Shown: positions 45,901-57,200 of the stretch, in pieces
Layout: every line of letters starts with the position of its first letter
Position numbering within the stretch: position 1 is the stretch's first letter
Source: Prosopocoilus inquinatus
Lineage: Eukaryota; Arthropoda; Insecta; Coleoptera; Lucanidae
Assembly: GCA_036172665.1 (NCBI GenBank)
Contig: CM069869.1
Span: forward strand, 1,426,001 to 1,490,000
Length of the DNA stretch: 64,000 bases
Reading direction: 5' to 3'
The notes under the pieces: model-generated
What the model was told of the DNA's origin: nothing
Database searches by the model: none
The model's input: only the letters and a program-made list of their open reading frames with translations
Program-made: the position numbers and the translations under genes

Positions 45901-46270
45901 AATTGTTTCATCATAATTTGCTGTTTTTATTCATGAGCGGGGGCTGTTTCTGAGAACTTTCAGCTTTATCGTCGTTTATCGAAGGAAGCTCTCTTGGAAA
46001 AAGAATAAGAAAGCAGAAATTTGCATCTGGACGTTCCCCCTGTTATCTTACGTGTAATTTAATACAACGATTTTTAGACTTGCAGAATTAAAGATCAGAG
46101 ATACGAAATGTTTTCATTTTATTTGAACAACTACGCAGGTGGCATGTCTTGAAACGAATTCCGGATTAAAATAGTCCGTGATGTTTTTATAGAGTTGGCG
46201 ACACTTAATACGAAAGTAAGAGAAGACAGTTGTTAATAACTGTTTGTGGTTTAACATGGCTCAGCTCTTA
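42931..46270. other. Non-coding stretch, 3.3 kb
   Basis: No gene is supported. At about 43064, ACAGGGTGTTTCAAAACATT looks like the start of one of the many arthropod elements with an ACAGGGTG terminus, but no other end was identified. A (CGG)n run lies at about 45752. Confidence 0.5.
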
Positions 46271-46538
46271 GCTTAGGATACGAACATGCCGAAGATGCCT
46301 CGCTGTTCACCCTCGATGTTTAGGTCGCGCTCGATACGGCGGTATCACCTCGATGTACAGTTTTAAATGAAACTGTGCATATCGAGGATGAATAGCGCGC
46401 ATCTTCGACGTGCACGATTCCATTTAAAACTGTAATCGTGAATCGTTTATTTTACATCGAGGTGATATCGCGGTGTCGAGCACGACCTAAACATCAAAAA
46501 TTAACAGCGAGGCATCTTCGGCATGTTCGTACCTTAAG
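46271..46538. mobile_element. Foldback / MITE-like element, ~268 bp
   Basis: The left arm begins GCTTAGGATACGAACATGCC and the right arm ends in the complement of GCTTAAGGTACGAACATGCC. The arms share GAAGATGCCTCGCTGTT, GATGTTTAGGTCG, GCTCGA and ATCACCTCGATGTA over about 90 bp each. The centre repeats parts of the arms (TATCGAGGATGAATAGC, CATCTTCGACGTGC). Neither coding potential nor a clear target duplication is visible. Confidence 0.8.
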
Positions 46539-47217
46539 CCAACTTTGGAGGTCGTGTCACGTTGCAGCGTTAGTTGACTCAGTTAATACTCAGTAAATGC
46601 CTAGAATGATTAATGCCAAAAGGCAAAATTGAGTGGGGACTGTGCAAGGCAAAGCAATCCTCTTTCTCTAATCTACCATTCCGAAAATAACTTTCAATAA
46701 TGAAAACTTTATGATGTTGTGATGATACTGTGACCTTATATTGAAAAGTAACGGACATGAAACGAGTGGCGACGAACAAACAAGGACGTATCATTTCATT
46801 CGAATTCGAAATTACACGATAATATTAATATCGCTTTGAGCGGGAGCTTCGCGATAAAGTTCAGAATGGTTATTATAAAGTAAACCGCTCCAGTGTAAAC
46901 AACCGTAGAAATTATGTCTTTATTAAAGTAGGAAAGTCGATCGGGTCTGGAACGGACGAAAGGGGGGGGGGGAATTAAGAATTATTCTCCGCAGCATAAT
47001 GCCGCGGTGCTTAGAATGCACCTGCCCCGCTAATTTAATCTTTATCTTCTCCACCTTATTAGCTAGGTAATAAACGTTTCAACGGACGGCAAATTCAATT
47101 CTTTAAGTATTTCTTTCTTGCATCGCCGGTATGTCTATCTATTAGTTTCGCCCATCGGAAAAGTACAGTGGAAATTCATTAAATAAACTTGAATTGAGTA
47201 GTACAAAATACCCATAT
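46539..47217. other. Non-coding stretch
   Basis: Contains a G9 homopolymer near 46963. Nothing else recognised. Confidence 0.5.
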
Positions 47218-47369
47218 TTAGGGCCAGCTTCATAATCAAACTAAATGAATCTTTAAATTAAAAGTCACAATCTGATGTGTAAATAAATATGTTTTTGCTT
47301 TAGTTTTGACATCTGACTGTGACTTTTATTTTAAAGATTCCTTTAGTTCGATTATGAAACCGGCCCTAA
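47218..47369. mobile_element. Short palindromic MITE-like element, 152 bp
   Basis: Arms of about 63 bp: left TTAGGGCCAGCTTCATAATC, right the complement of TTAGGGCCGGTTTCATAATC. Pairing continues through GAATCTTTAAA and AAAGTCACA..C.GATGT. The loop is about 25 bp. Termini of the form TTAGGGCC.G with a TTA-type flank fit a small palindromic MITE. Confidence 0.8.
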
Positions 47370-47635
47370 GTACGCATTGGTTAAAATCAATCAATCAATG
47401 AAAACGAGCACTTACCTACTTACTTAATCCAGAAGCTTTATATCCTTGCGGGTGTTAGGATGTTCGTAATAGAATTACTAGTTAATAATAATAATAATAT
47501 ATATTTCCTTCCATAAATACCTCGTGTAGAACATGTCAATTTAATAAAGTTGTAAATACAAAGTAAAATAATACATGTACATATATACAATTAATACATA
47601 TATGATAACAAATAGTGCACGTGTACAAATTACAT

Positions 47636-48082
47636 TTAAATATCACAGACAATGCTGGTTTTAAAAAAATCTTCGTAAGAATAAAATGCGCTTTTATGAA
47701 GATGTCGTTGTAGCACAGCTTTGAATTGCCGATAAGTTAAAACTCTAATTTTTGAGGGAATAACATTGTAAATTTTTATCAATTGAAATACGACGTTTCT
47801 CTGAACCTTTGACAAGTTAGTTTGAGGTGTATTACGATAACAGTTTGTTTTTCCGCGTGTATGGTGATTATGATCTAATATGTATTTTTCTTGAAATTGT
47901 TTGTAATGTTTATTCACGAAAAGAGCGCATTCGAGGATGTAAAGTCCACACAAGGTGTGTATCCTTTTTGGTTCTGAAAATATTTTGACATGATTCTCTC
48001 ACGTTTAAGTTAAAAATGCTTCTGATGCAACGTTTTTGCAGCTTAAAGATCCTGTCTTTGTCGGTCGAATTTCGCCAGAATA
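47636..48082 (-). pseudogene. LINE ORF2 extreme C-terminus, frameshifted
   Basis: From about 48078 the frame reads GIIFWRNSTDKDRIFKLQKR and NLNVRESCQNIFRTKK, then switches frame to LCGLYILECALFVNKH, DHNHHTRGKTN, KVQRNVVFQLIKIYNVIPSK and YSYEDFF, ending in a stop at 47636. This is the usual tail of this LINE group (YILE..LF, H..TR, NxIP, Y...F). Confidence 0.75.
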
Positions 48083-48418
48083 TTATTCCATACTTAATTC
48101 TTGATTGACTGAAGTAGCAAGCTTTCGAAGAGCATAACTTAGTGGTCCAAGCTTAGCAGCTAGATAATCTACATGGGGTTTCCAGTTGAGACATGAATCC
48201 AGCTTTAATCCAAGGAAGAGAACTTCTTCAGCACTGCTAAGTATTTTATTATTATATAATAGGTTTATATTATCAATTTTTGTTGGCGAAAACCTTAATA
48301 TGTTTGTTTTTTCTAAATTTAATTTTAAGTTATTAGCACTAAACCATTCTTCTAGAGCACTGAGAGAGTTACAAATATTTTTTTTCAAGTAATTCCATAT
48401 TGGGAGCGTTAATAACAA
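48083..48418 (-). pseudogene. LINE reverse transcriptase, thumb region
   Basis: EEWFSANNLKLNLEKTNILRF and GLKLDSCLNWKPHVDYLAAK follow the catalytic motif in LINE reverse transcriptases. The frame differs from the upstream catalytic block, and the change lies at the run of eight T on the plus strand near 48378. Confidence 0.8.
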
Positions 48419-48849
48419 CTGACGTGTCGTCGGCGGAGAGAGCAGTAAAACTACTTTGAACTATTGGCAGGTCATTTATATAAATCAAGCATAGTAATGG
48501 ACCTAAAATGGATCCCTGTGGAACTCCCTTTGTTACATATTCCCAAGAGGAAAATAATTTTTTTCCTTCAGTTCTCGCTACAACACACTGTTTTCTCTCA
48601 TGTAGGTAAGATTTAATTAGTTGTAATGTCGTACCTCTGAATCCCATTCTTTCCAGTTTCTGTAGCAAAACGTGCACTATCGAAGGCTTTGGACAGGTCC
48701 ATAAACATTCCCACGGCAGTATCTCCAGCATTAATTGCTTCAAGTGTTTCGGAAACAATTTGATAAATTGTTGTAGCGGTGGAACGACCTTTTTGGTAGC
48801 CACTTTGATGATGACTTATAATTTTATTGGCAGTCAAGAAATTATTCAT
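48369..48849 (-). pseudogene. LINE reverse transcriptase, palm region, two frames
   Basis: MDLSKAFDS (motif A) lies in one frame (48613-48849), while IVHVLLQKLERMGFRG and GVPQGSILGP (motif B) plus SADDTSV (motif C) lie in another (48369-48803). The switch lies right after AFDS, at about 48680. The first residue of the usual YADD has become Ser. The polymerase would be inactive even if the frame were restored. Confidence 0.85.
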
Positions 48850-48868
48850 TCTGGTGTGTATAATCTTC

Positions 48869-49770
48869 TCAAATACTTGAGATATTAGAGAGAAGCGCTA
48901 TCGGTCTATAATTTGTAATTTTTGTCCTGTCTCCTTTCTTGTAAATCGGTTTTATAACTGATTCTTTAAGTTTATCTGGGAAAATACCCATTTCCAACGA
49001 CATATTTATTATGTATGCCAAGGGTTCTGCTATAAAGGTAACAATTTTTTTCAGGAGCACAACAGGTATGTCATCGTATCCCGTAGAAGTTTTCTTGAGA
49101 TCCATTACAGTTCGAGCTACTTCCTGATAGTTGGTTGGAGCAAAAAAGCAAGAATTATGGTTGATTTTTACCAGTTCTACATTTACCTGCGTTCCTGCAT
49201 TTATATTTTCACATGCATTTAAAAAATAATTGTTTATTAAATTTAAGGTATCCATGTTATCTTTTATGGTATCGTTTTTTTCAATATCCTCCAGTACAAA
49301 CTGCTGTTGTCTCTTTGTGTTTTTGTTAGTTTTAATGATTTGCCACGTAGCTTTAATTTTATTGTTAGAGTTTATTAGATAGTCTGAGTTACTTTTAACT
49401 TTTGTCTGTTTTATTTCATTTTTTAATGTATTGCAGTAATGTTTATATTCTTCTTTGGTAATCAAATTATTTAATAAAAGTTTATACAAATCTCTCTTTT
49501 TGTCACACTTATCTTTCAAATCCTTTGTCAGCCAGCTTTTTTGGGTAGATTTATTCGATTTCATATTTTCTATGGGACAGGTGTTATTAAAACATGTGAA
49601 TATAACGTTGTATAAATAATTGTAGCAGTCATTTACATTTGTCATGTTAGTGCAAAAAGACCAATCTATTTTACTTAGATGATTCGCTATATTTTGCAAT
49701 TTACAGTTAGTTATACGCCTAGCTTCTTCTGCAATTTTTTTTTCGGTTTTGTTCTATATTTTATAGTTAC
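48869..49770 (-). pseudogene. LINE ORF2 linker and reverse transcriptase fingers
   Basis: One open frame, readable from about 49770, contains KSWLTKDLKDKCDKKRDLYK, TARTVMDLKKTSTGYDDIP-like text (read as TVMDLKKTSTGYDDIP), MGIFPDKLKESVIKPIYKKG and NYRPIALLSNIS. It ends where a one-base change shifts the frame into VFEKIIHTRMNNFL. The first ATG of the open frame (49699) is internal to the original protein and is not a true start. Confidence 0.8.
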
Positions 49771-49790
49771 TAATTGCCCTAAATGATGAG

Positions 49791-50324
49791 TTACGGGTGT
49801 CACTTCCCCCTTTTACTATTTAGCGACGCTTGCATCCTTTCGGGTCAGGTCCTTCCCGACACTTCATCTTTTACTCCTTGGTCTTCTTATTTCCATTTCA
49901 TTTCACTATTTGTGCCTCGTACATTTTTGCTATTAAACTATGCTCTTTCATACAGTACGACATTTCAGAATCGTGTGTTACGGTGCAAATTTCCGTTAAA
50001 CCAATATGGTGGTTGACGGAGTGTTTTTCCGTGAGACCGTTGCCTTATCGATCGATATCGAACTTTTCTAGGTGGACTCTGTGATTGGAGTCATTTGGCT
50101 GAGATTCCATCCCGAAAATGTTGCCTTCGCGCAGATGCATATACGTAGAGTAGTATGACCGCGTATAAACACACACAGTCCACGAAAAAAACGGGGTTTT
50201 GGTGAGGAATAATGAATGAAAAGTACTTCCCCATGATCTGAACGGCACTCTCCGTTAACTCGCGCATTCATTTACGCTTTTCCAAGCCTGACAACTATAC
50301 TACCATCAATCAGTTATTTATGAG
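49791..50324. repeat. Left part of a dispersed repeat split by a hAT-like insertion
   Basis: The segment 50255-50324 (ending CTTTTCCAAGCCTGACAACT, ATCAATCAG.TATTTATG) is the reverse complement of about 29952-30030. The remainder, 49791-50250, has short open frames and no recognised content. The repeat resumes at 52215. Confidence 0.65.
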
Positions 50325-50565
50325 TAAAGCCCGGATTTTTAGGCGCTTGAATAGACTGAAACAGGCAGTTAAGGAGTAAGAAATAAGCACCTTTTTAGGC
50401 AACCTATAAAATTTAGGCGTTTAATAATTTCTTCTTATCCATCGTTTTATAATTAAATAGTAACATTTTTTTTTAAATGATGGAAGAGTTTATTAAAAAA
50501 GAAAGATATTTTAAATTATCTTAACGTCAATATAATTTGTTGTAAAACTGTTAATTCAAAAAATC

Positions 50566-50586
50566 ACACACACACACACACACACA
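50566..50586. repeat. (AC)n microsatellite
   Basis: Short CA run inside the second hAT-like element. Confidence 0.85.
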
Positions 50587-51040
50587 TCTGTAGAGTATTG
50601 TCGTCAATTAGTACAAGCGTTGCATGTTTTTATCAGTAAAGTTTATCATGTAAATAAACAAAAAAACACAATGGGCTAGATAAATCAAATGAAGTAAATG
50701 CATTTACTTCAAATATTAATTTTATAATGCAAAATTACTTGAAAATTTTTTAATTCCAAAATAATTATCCGAATCTTCAATCTTCAAATGTTGTCTTGCT
50801 ATACTACGAGCACAATTATTTAAAATCAATTTTTTTGCAGATTTTGTAGTTTTATTTAAAAAATTGGAGGCACTTATTCCGTTTTATTCAACTCACCCGT
50901 TGTTTGTAATCACTTTGTTCCGCAGTGTTAGCTATCCAGGTTAATACGTATTGGTGTAGACAGATCTTACTAGCTTTTTAAATTGACCACTCTAGACCAT
51001 TCAGCATATTTCTTTCCCATCTTGTTTAGGTTAAAACAAC

Positions 51041-51125
51041 GAACATTTTGAGAGTATCTCTACCTTTTATTATCTCCGTAAGTTTTGACGTAATAACAAG
51101 GGATGAAGATACTCTCAAAATGTTC
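51041..51125. repeat. 19-bp perfect inverted repeat
   Basis: GAACATTTTGAGAGTATCT at 51041-51059 pairs perfectly with 51107-51125 around a loop of about 47 bp. A separate 20-bp perfect palindrome, GAAGTAAATGCATTTACTTC, lies at 50691-50710. Confidence 0.8.
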
Positions 51126-52214
51126 TCTCTGATCTATGAATTAGAAATTTTAGGCTATTAGTTTCAGGCGTTTATCTTGCTATATAATACCGAGCGTCCA
51201 ACAATTATTGCGGTCTTGGATGGCTAAGGAATCAAACAGGAATGTCCACTCTTACTTTACACAAAATTATCGAACTTGGCATTTGTAAAATCAAAACCAA
51301 TTCGGAACAGAAAAAATAATTTTTGAGTATTGCGTATTTTATTTCGATTTTAGACAAAAATTAAACTCATAAATATAAGTTTGAAATAAATTTTATCAAC
51401 ACAAAAACATCAATTTTACAAAGATTCTAACATTTGTAGTAATTGCTGGAAGTTCTCTCCACATAAACGCTTTTTTAAGCTCTTAAACAAATGATGTCCT
51501 TGTTTTTAATTGTGTTTGATAATGATGAATGAATATTTAATTTCCATTAAAGGTGATTGCCAAATTATATCAAAATTCATCAACAAGTAACAAAGGTATG
51601 AGGGATGATGAAAATTTTGACTGGGACACGCTGTATTACATTCCGTTTCCTAAGTTAACGTGAAACATAGGAATATGTTTCTTCATACCTAATATATTGT
51701 GACCATTCAAGACCTAACCGAGTTGCATGTCTCAGAGTTTGGCGCGTCAGAGTCTCGAAACTTCGGCGGACGTCCGTCTGCTTCGCCCAACAGAATTATC
51801 TGAGCAAAGAATAATCGCGTAACTGGCTGGGTTATAAAAGCGCGCCGGCGGTAAATAAAAAAAAAATTCCCGTTAGAGTTATAAATTACTTCATATTCCG
51901 CGTTAAATAAATTAGTGTTTTACTGCAGAATTTTTTAATAAATTAATTTATTAAGAACAGCATGACTATAAAATGAATTAAAACGTCCATCGGTCTCGTG
52001 CATTTCTAACAAACAACAAACAAAACAAAAATTAAACATAAATTGCCCATTTTAGGCACCAAATAGGCAACAAATAATTTTTTAGGCTCTTAGACACCAA
52101 CAAAAGGTATAGCTGATTCTAATTGAAAACATAATCTAAATGTTTAAAACTCAGTTGCCTATGTTTTTCTTCTTAAATAAAATTTTATGTTATTGCCTAA
52201 AGGTCCGAGGTTTA

Positions 52215-52470
52215 TTTATGGCGAGTGATTGCTGTGCGTAGTTCCATGTATAATGTTTGTTTGATATCTTCTTTAGGCTTTTATTCTTGGTCGTATTATT
52301 CGTGTTCGCTGTTCACTCTTTTTGTAGCGCCGTCACAGGGCATTAAGGATCGTTCGCACGAGGATAGACGGACGCTACGTTTCGCCGTCGAGCAGCTCTG
52401 GGGCTCCATCTCTTGGACGAATATGTGACTTGAGCACAAATAGGTAAATGTTCAAGGTTGGATATTGTCG
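52215..52470. repeat. Right part of the dispersed repeat split by the hAT-like insertion
   Basis: GCGAGTGATTGCTGTGCG and the following CATGTATAATG.TTGTTT match the reverse complement of 29840-29960. Similarity fades after about 52320. Confidence 0.6.
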
Positions 52471-52959
52471 TGTAAATTGATATCTGAATTTTTCTATTTC
52501 GTTCCTTAAGAGGCGGTTTTTCCCTCCCCGCTGGTCTCTTTGGAACACTGTTCAAGTGTGTTTGTAGAAAATGATCCTCTCCTTTTGGAAAACTTCTGGA
52601 ATCGTGTTGGATTGACGATTATATCTCGGATATGGCGGCCGATTGTACTTGAGATAACTTCTCTCTCTCTGGATTGGATGACGCCGCTCGAGGTTTCAAC
52701 ACATAGTTGCGCAGCGGTGACGTCAGCTGATGCTGCAGTGACAGAGGTGAGAAGAAGGCGCCGTACAGCACGGATTCAGCGTCGTCAACTGCTGGTGGAC
52801 GTCAGATTTAAGTTATGTCGTCTACACGTTTATGTTTTATTTTTTCTTGTCCTTATTTTCTCTTTTTTTACTAAATCGCCATTTATTTCATGTGTACATT
52901 TATATCGGGGTTGCGTAATTTATCGCCGAAGAAAAGTTCACGTCATAGTAGTAACTTAG
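52471..52959. other. Unassigned stretch with a 139-codon open frame
   Basis: The plus-strand open frame 52540-52959 is less AT-rich than its surroundings and has an Arg-rich middle and a hydrophobic end, but no recognisable domain. It sits between dispersed repeats and may be part of an element. Confidence 0.3.
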
Positions 52960-53480
52960 TTTATGTTAACCGAAGTCGGTTTTTACCGTCGTCGTCGCGA
53001 ACTAGTAGATTCAGTCGGTAGTGTTCGGCTTCCGTCCTGCGCAATAATTCGATGGCCAGACGAATGTTTTGCGGCGCTATATGATTTTTTTTGTTTCTCC
53101 TTTCGCGAGCGTGTTCGGTTTTGCCCGCGGATTAATTGGTCAAGGTAAAGTTGCTTATTTGATTGTTGGTGTGTGCCTCTATGACGAACCTGTTTCATAT
53201 TTTACCCTCAACGATATCTAAGCCTTCAGCTACCAGGGAAACCCCAGTAACATTGTCTAGAACGACAAATAAAAGTGTTGTTGATCTGGCGATTTTCCGT
53301 TGTTGACTTTATTTTGGCGCGTCATGATATATCTTTTTCCGCTTCTCCCAGTAGACTAAGTCTAGGAGATGGGGTACCAGGACTTATCACAGGGTGGCGC
53401 TGTATGTCAACCGACCCGTTCTCGACCGATTGTGTTAGCCAGGGTCTAACACCCCCCCGTCTTGGAATTCGTCGTTACGC
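52960..53480 (+). repeat. Interspersed repeat, copy 2 (partner at 2.34-2.90 kb)
   Basis: Aligned with the minus strand of 2340-2900. The best blocks are around 53052-53110 (GATGGCCAGACGAATGTTTT) and 53390-53440 (CACAGGGTGGCGCT). A 119-codon frame at 53275-53634 runs out of the repeat and has no domain. Confidence 0.55.
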
Positions 53481-53641
53481 TGGTTCATCTCCTCCAGGTG
53501 GGTATCAATTATTGTTGCGGATTTTAGATATAACTTGGCCCTGGGGCATTTTTTTGTTTTCCTCCTTGTCTTGTCTGAATTGCGCCGTACTAATTAACGC
53601 CCGGTCCTCAAAGTACAGAGTAGCAAAGCTGTGAGGTCATG

Positions 53642-54227
53642 CCTCTGATCGCGTTGCGTGCTGTGGTGCCCTTTTGAATGTTTTGTTGATGAAGAATTAA
53701 ACCAACCGTTGTTAACAGATCAAAGCCGCGTCGCTGTTGCTGTCTCCGTTGTGTAGGGACCACCTCTTGGTTCTGTGAGTTGTGCCACGCTCTTTTTCGG
53801 CTTGGTGTTTACGGAATGCAAATAATCCTAGGCAGATTTTGACGACGATTTCGAGCCTCGTTTAGTAATGGAAGCGCTGTTTCAATCTCGACTGGCGTCA
53901 TGACGCTCTTGTGCGAAGCGTCGAAGGAAACACGTCTCTGATCGCGCTGCGCGTTGTAGTGACTTTTTCAATGTTCTGTTGATGAAGAATTGAACCAGCC
54001 GTTGTTAACAGATCAAAGCCGCATCGCTGTTGCTATCCCCGTAGTGTAGGGATCGTCTCTCGGTTCTGTGAGTTGTGCCACGCTTTTTCTCTCTGCAAAT
54101 AATCTTGGCCAGACTTTAACGTCGATTTCGAGCCTCGTCTAGTACTGGAAACGTTGTTTCGATCTCGACTGGTGTCACAATGTTTTTGTGCGAAGCGTCG
54201 AGGGAAATTGTTTTCGGTTTTTGGAAA
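53642..54227 (+). repeat. Two tandem 293-bp units
   Basis: Unit 1 starts CCTCTGATCGCGTTGCG at 53642 and unit 2 TCTCTGATCGCGCTGCG at 53935. Both continue with TTGATGAAGAATT.AACCA.CC, GTTGTTAACAGATCAAAGCC, GGTTCTGTGAGTTGTGCCAC and TTTCGAGCCTCGT.TAGTA. A third, more diverged copy at 28.8 kb abuts a reverse transcriptase fragment. Tandem units of this size in front of a LINE would resemble the promoter monomers known from some mammalian L1 families. That comparison is inference. Confidence 0.75.
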
Positions 54228-57200
54228 CTGTTGCCATCCCGACAATTTCCGTCGTCGAACTCCGGAGAGGACGCGTAAAACTTTTCCATCTCTTTTCCTT
54301 CCACACGTGACGTCATATCACGAAGTGTATTATCTTTAGGGGTTTGTCGCGGAGAGTACTGATGATGCGGGCGTGCTGACCTTGTTTCCAGAAGCATGGT
54401 GAGTTATAGCTGGCGCAGTACCACAAACTGTGGGTCAAAACGCGCTCTTTTCGTTACCATTACGTTGGTTTTACCTTTTTTTTAAGTAACACAACATTTT
54501 TCTCGTCATACTATTCAATTTTTCTAAAGAACGACATCTGTAATAAATGTAAAAGTTAAGATGCACGTCTACTTTCGTTCTGACTGGATATGAAGATTAA
54601 GTTATAACAGAGATTTTGTCTCACAGGAAAATAAAAGTAGGTAGGTACGTGGCATGGCTTTCGGGATACGGAAATATATATCATTCGAATATATGTGTAT
54701 TCGATACGTAAAAACATCGCATATTGAAAGGCATATTTATTGCTTTATGTAGGGGTATATTCAAGATGAAATGGTGAGCCGGGCCGGGTAGAACACGTGC
54801 CCCTCCCGAATGTAATATGTCCGTCGGGGATGACAAATTTCCGAAAGTGTCATCTTACGGATCTCGGAGCGTATTTTTAAGCATAATTGGCTTGTCGTGA
54901 AGGCGACCCTCGCAGCGCATTCCTTAACGACGTCATTTGTATCTTCCGAGAGAGAGCTTCTAGTATTGTGCATATTTCAATACCCGGTTACGACGTCATA
55001 AAAATGTAAGACCCAAGTTATCACTGCAAGGAGGATTCGATAGATGAGATAAATGTCTTTCTCAAACGGCGCGGCGTGCGTGAATTTGCTCCAATAAATA
55101 AATTACTTTCCTTTTTTTTGTATTTCGTATTACGCTTGACATGAGCATCCGAAATGTTCTCGACGCGACCCGACGTTTCAGAAACTATCACTAACACAAT
55201 ACCGCCGCAAAACTTCCGAAATTTATGGCAGAGACGAAATTCTCATTTATAATTCCTCTCACATCTAACAGAATTACTTTTAGAATACGTACAGCCCGCA
55301 CACAATCAACCATCAACCATAAATAATCATAGCTGAAAGGACGATGAAATAATCCTTTTGTGGAGAAGGTTGAAGCAGGTTAAGGTAAATAACGTTCTAA
55401 TTATCCAACTTTTATGCCTGCTTATAACGAGGAAACTTCAACACTATGGAAGATTAATTGCAGCCAACTACACGAATTAAATCTTTTCCGCGCTAATCAT
55501 TTAAGATAGAACAAAGACTATAAATCATTTTTCGGAGGCAGTAAAACAAACCGTAGGTTAATTTTCATGCGAAGATTGAAGATAATTCGCGCGCGCATTA
55601 ATCATCTCTGCTTGGTCTTAAAATTTTCCGACACCGAAATGGAAACATTCAGCTTGACACGAGTTTATTTAATTATACTTACGCGGTTGCATAATTAATT
55701 ATTTAAAGGAAGACTTAAGCCTAATTTTTTTTCAACGATTTGTGTAAAACATTTTTAATAACAACAAAAAGCACGAAATTAATATTTTATTAATTTATGT
55801 AATCATTGAGGTAGACGATAGCAGGTGATTATTATCAATCATTATTATCAGACGGATTATAAGTACGAAATGACTACTACATTTCAATGTCCACCACCGG
55901 TATTGCGCTTTCATATTTCAACGACATTATTACCTCTTGGGAAATCAATTCTTGTTTGATGTACGTATTTCATAATAAGCTGCGAGAGTGCAAAAATTGG
56001 AAACATCTAATAATACCACCTATATTAATGGAAGTATGTGCAGTAATAACTTAGTTATTTACTTAGAAAATATAGTGTATAAATCACATTCTTATATATT
56101 AATAAACAATGTATTATTATTTCGCAGCATTCAGATGTATGAGCCTTATAAGATTGTTTGGAAGAAGTAAATGAAATTCACTTTACGAAATTATGCGAAG
56201 TCAGGATCAATTAAGCGATTCGGTAGGTCACGAAGTACGCCTTGCGTAAAAATGCAACGCAGCGGAATATAAGCGTGTCACTTTTACATGCCCCAAAATT
56301 AAGAAGCAGGCCATTAGAATGGTTTGCATAAAACGAATTACGGCAATTGACTTAATTGATGCTGAAAAATCTTGTAACTTTGAGCTTTGAATCAGGTCCT
56401 CCGGTTGCCATGGCGGAAACCAATTGTGACGTAAAATTTCAGGATGTATAACGTAGGAAATCGATCGAAAGAAAAATCAGAACGCAATAATCAATCGGTA
56501 ATAAATCAAAAATCAGTGAATCAGTAGTTAGGTAGAAGACACTGAGAAGATAAATAGTAAGTGATAAAGCGCAGTTGCGTCGCTGAACGATTGACTCGCT
56601 TCCAGTACGTTACGCACTAATACAGCGAAACAAGCCTCGCTCCCCCCCTAATGTTCAAAGATACCGATCGGAAACATCCTGACAACAATAGGAACCAACC
56701 GCGTATACGATGACATAAAGAAGGCCCAATAACGTTAAGGGTCAAATGTGAACGCAATTTAATCTCTCCGTCGAAATAACAACTCGCAGAAAACTGTAAT
56801 TCACATGAACTAGTCATATGAAAAAGAAGACGGCGCGGGCGTCGGCATTTTAAAATATCTCGTCATTTTAATTAGACATAATCACTCTATTCCCACGGAA
56901 ACTGGAAGTACGTCAACTGTAGACACTTGCAAAAGATTTGTAGTTTAAATGTAAAAAAAAAATGTTAGTAGGGTGCTTAAGGAATTACAGGATTAAGTTT
57001 AAACTTTAACATTAACTTTAAAAATTTTAAGTTTTAGGGTTCGCCAAAGAGATTAATTAAATTTAAAGGACTTAAGTAAGTCAATTTAATAATATCTTTT
57101 TTACATAAAAACTAACGCTCTTATTATTTCGAATTATATCAGTTCGGGTTTGCGAAATAATTTTTCTTTTTTTAACGCGACGCTTAAATCAATAATAAAT

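Larger units (their letters stand above)
47487..49790 (-). mobile_element. 5'-truncated LINE (CR1/jockey-like), inactive
   Basis: On the minus strand the element starts inside the linker before the reverse transcriptase (about 49790), covers the whole polymerase and C-terminal region, and ends with a short AT-rich 3' UTR and a (TTA)n tail at about 47487-47500. The endonuclease and ORF1 are absent, as expected for 5' truncation during target-primed reverse transcription. At least four frame changes break the reading frame. It differs from the 14-18 kb LINE in sequence, so two families are present. Confidence 0.85.
50325..52214. mobile_element. Second hAT-like element, non-autonomous, ~1.89 kb
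   Basis: The boundaries follow from the uninterrupted repeat at 29.95 kb. The left end TAAAGCCCGGATTTTTAGGC and the right end, read inward on the minus strand, TAAACCTCGGACCTTTAGGC match at 16 of 20 positions and begin TAAAG/TAAAC (left end fits YARNG). The flanking 8-mers TTTATGAG and TTTATGGC are a mutated duplication of a site whose empty form is TTTATGAC. TTTAGGC and ATAGGCAAC repeats cluster near both ends. There is no transposase frame. The interior holds an (AC)n run, a 20-bp palindrome and a 19-bp hairpin. Confidence 0.75.
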
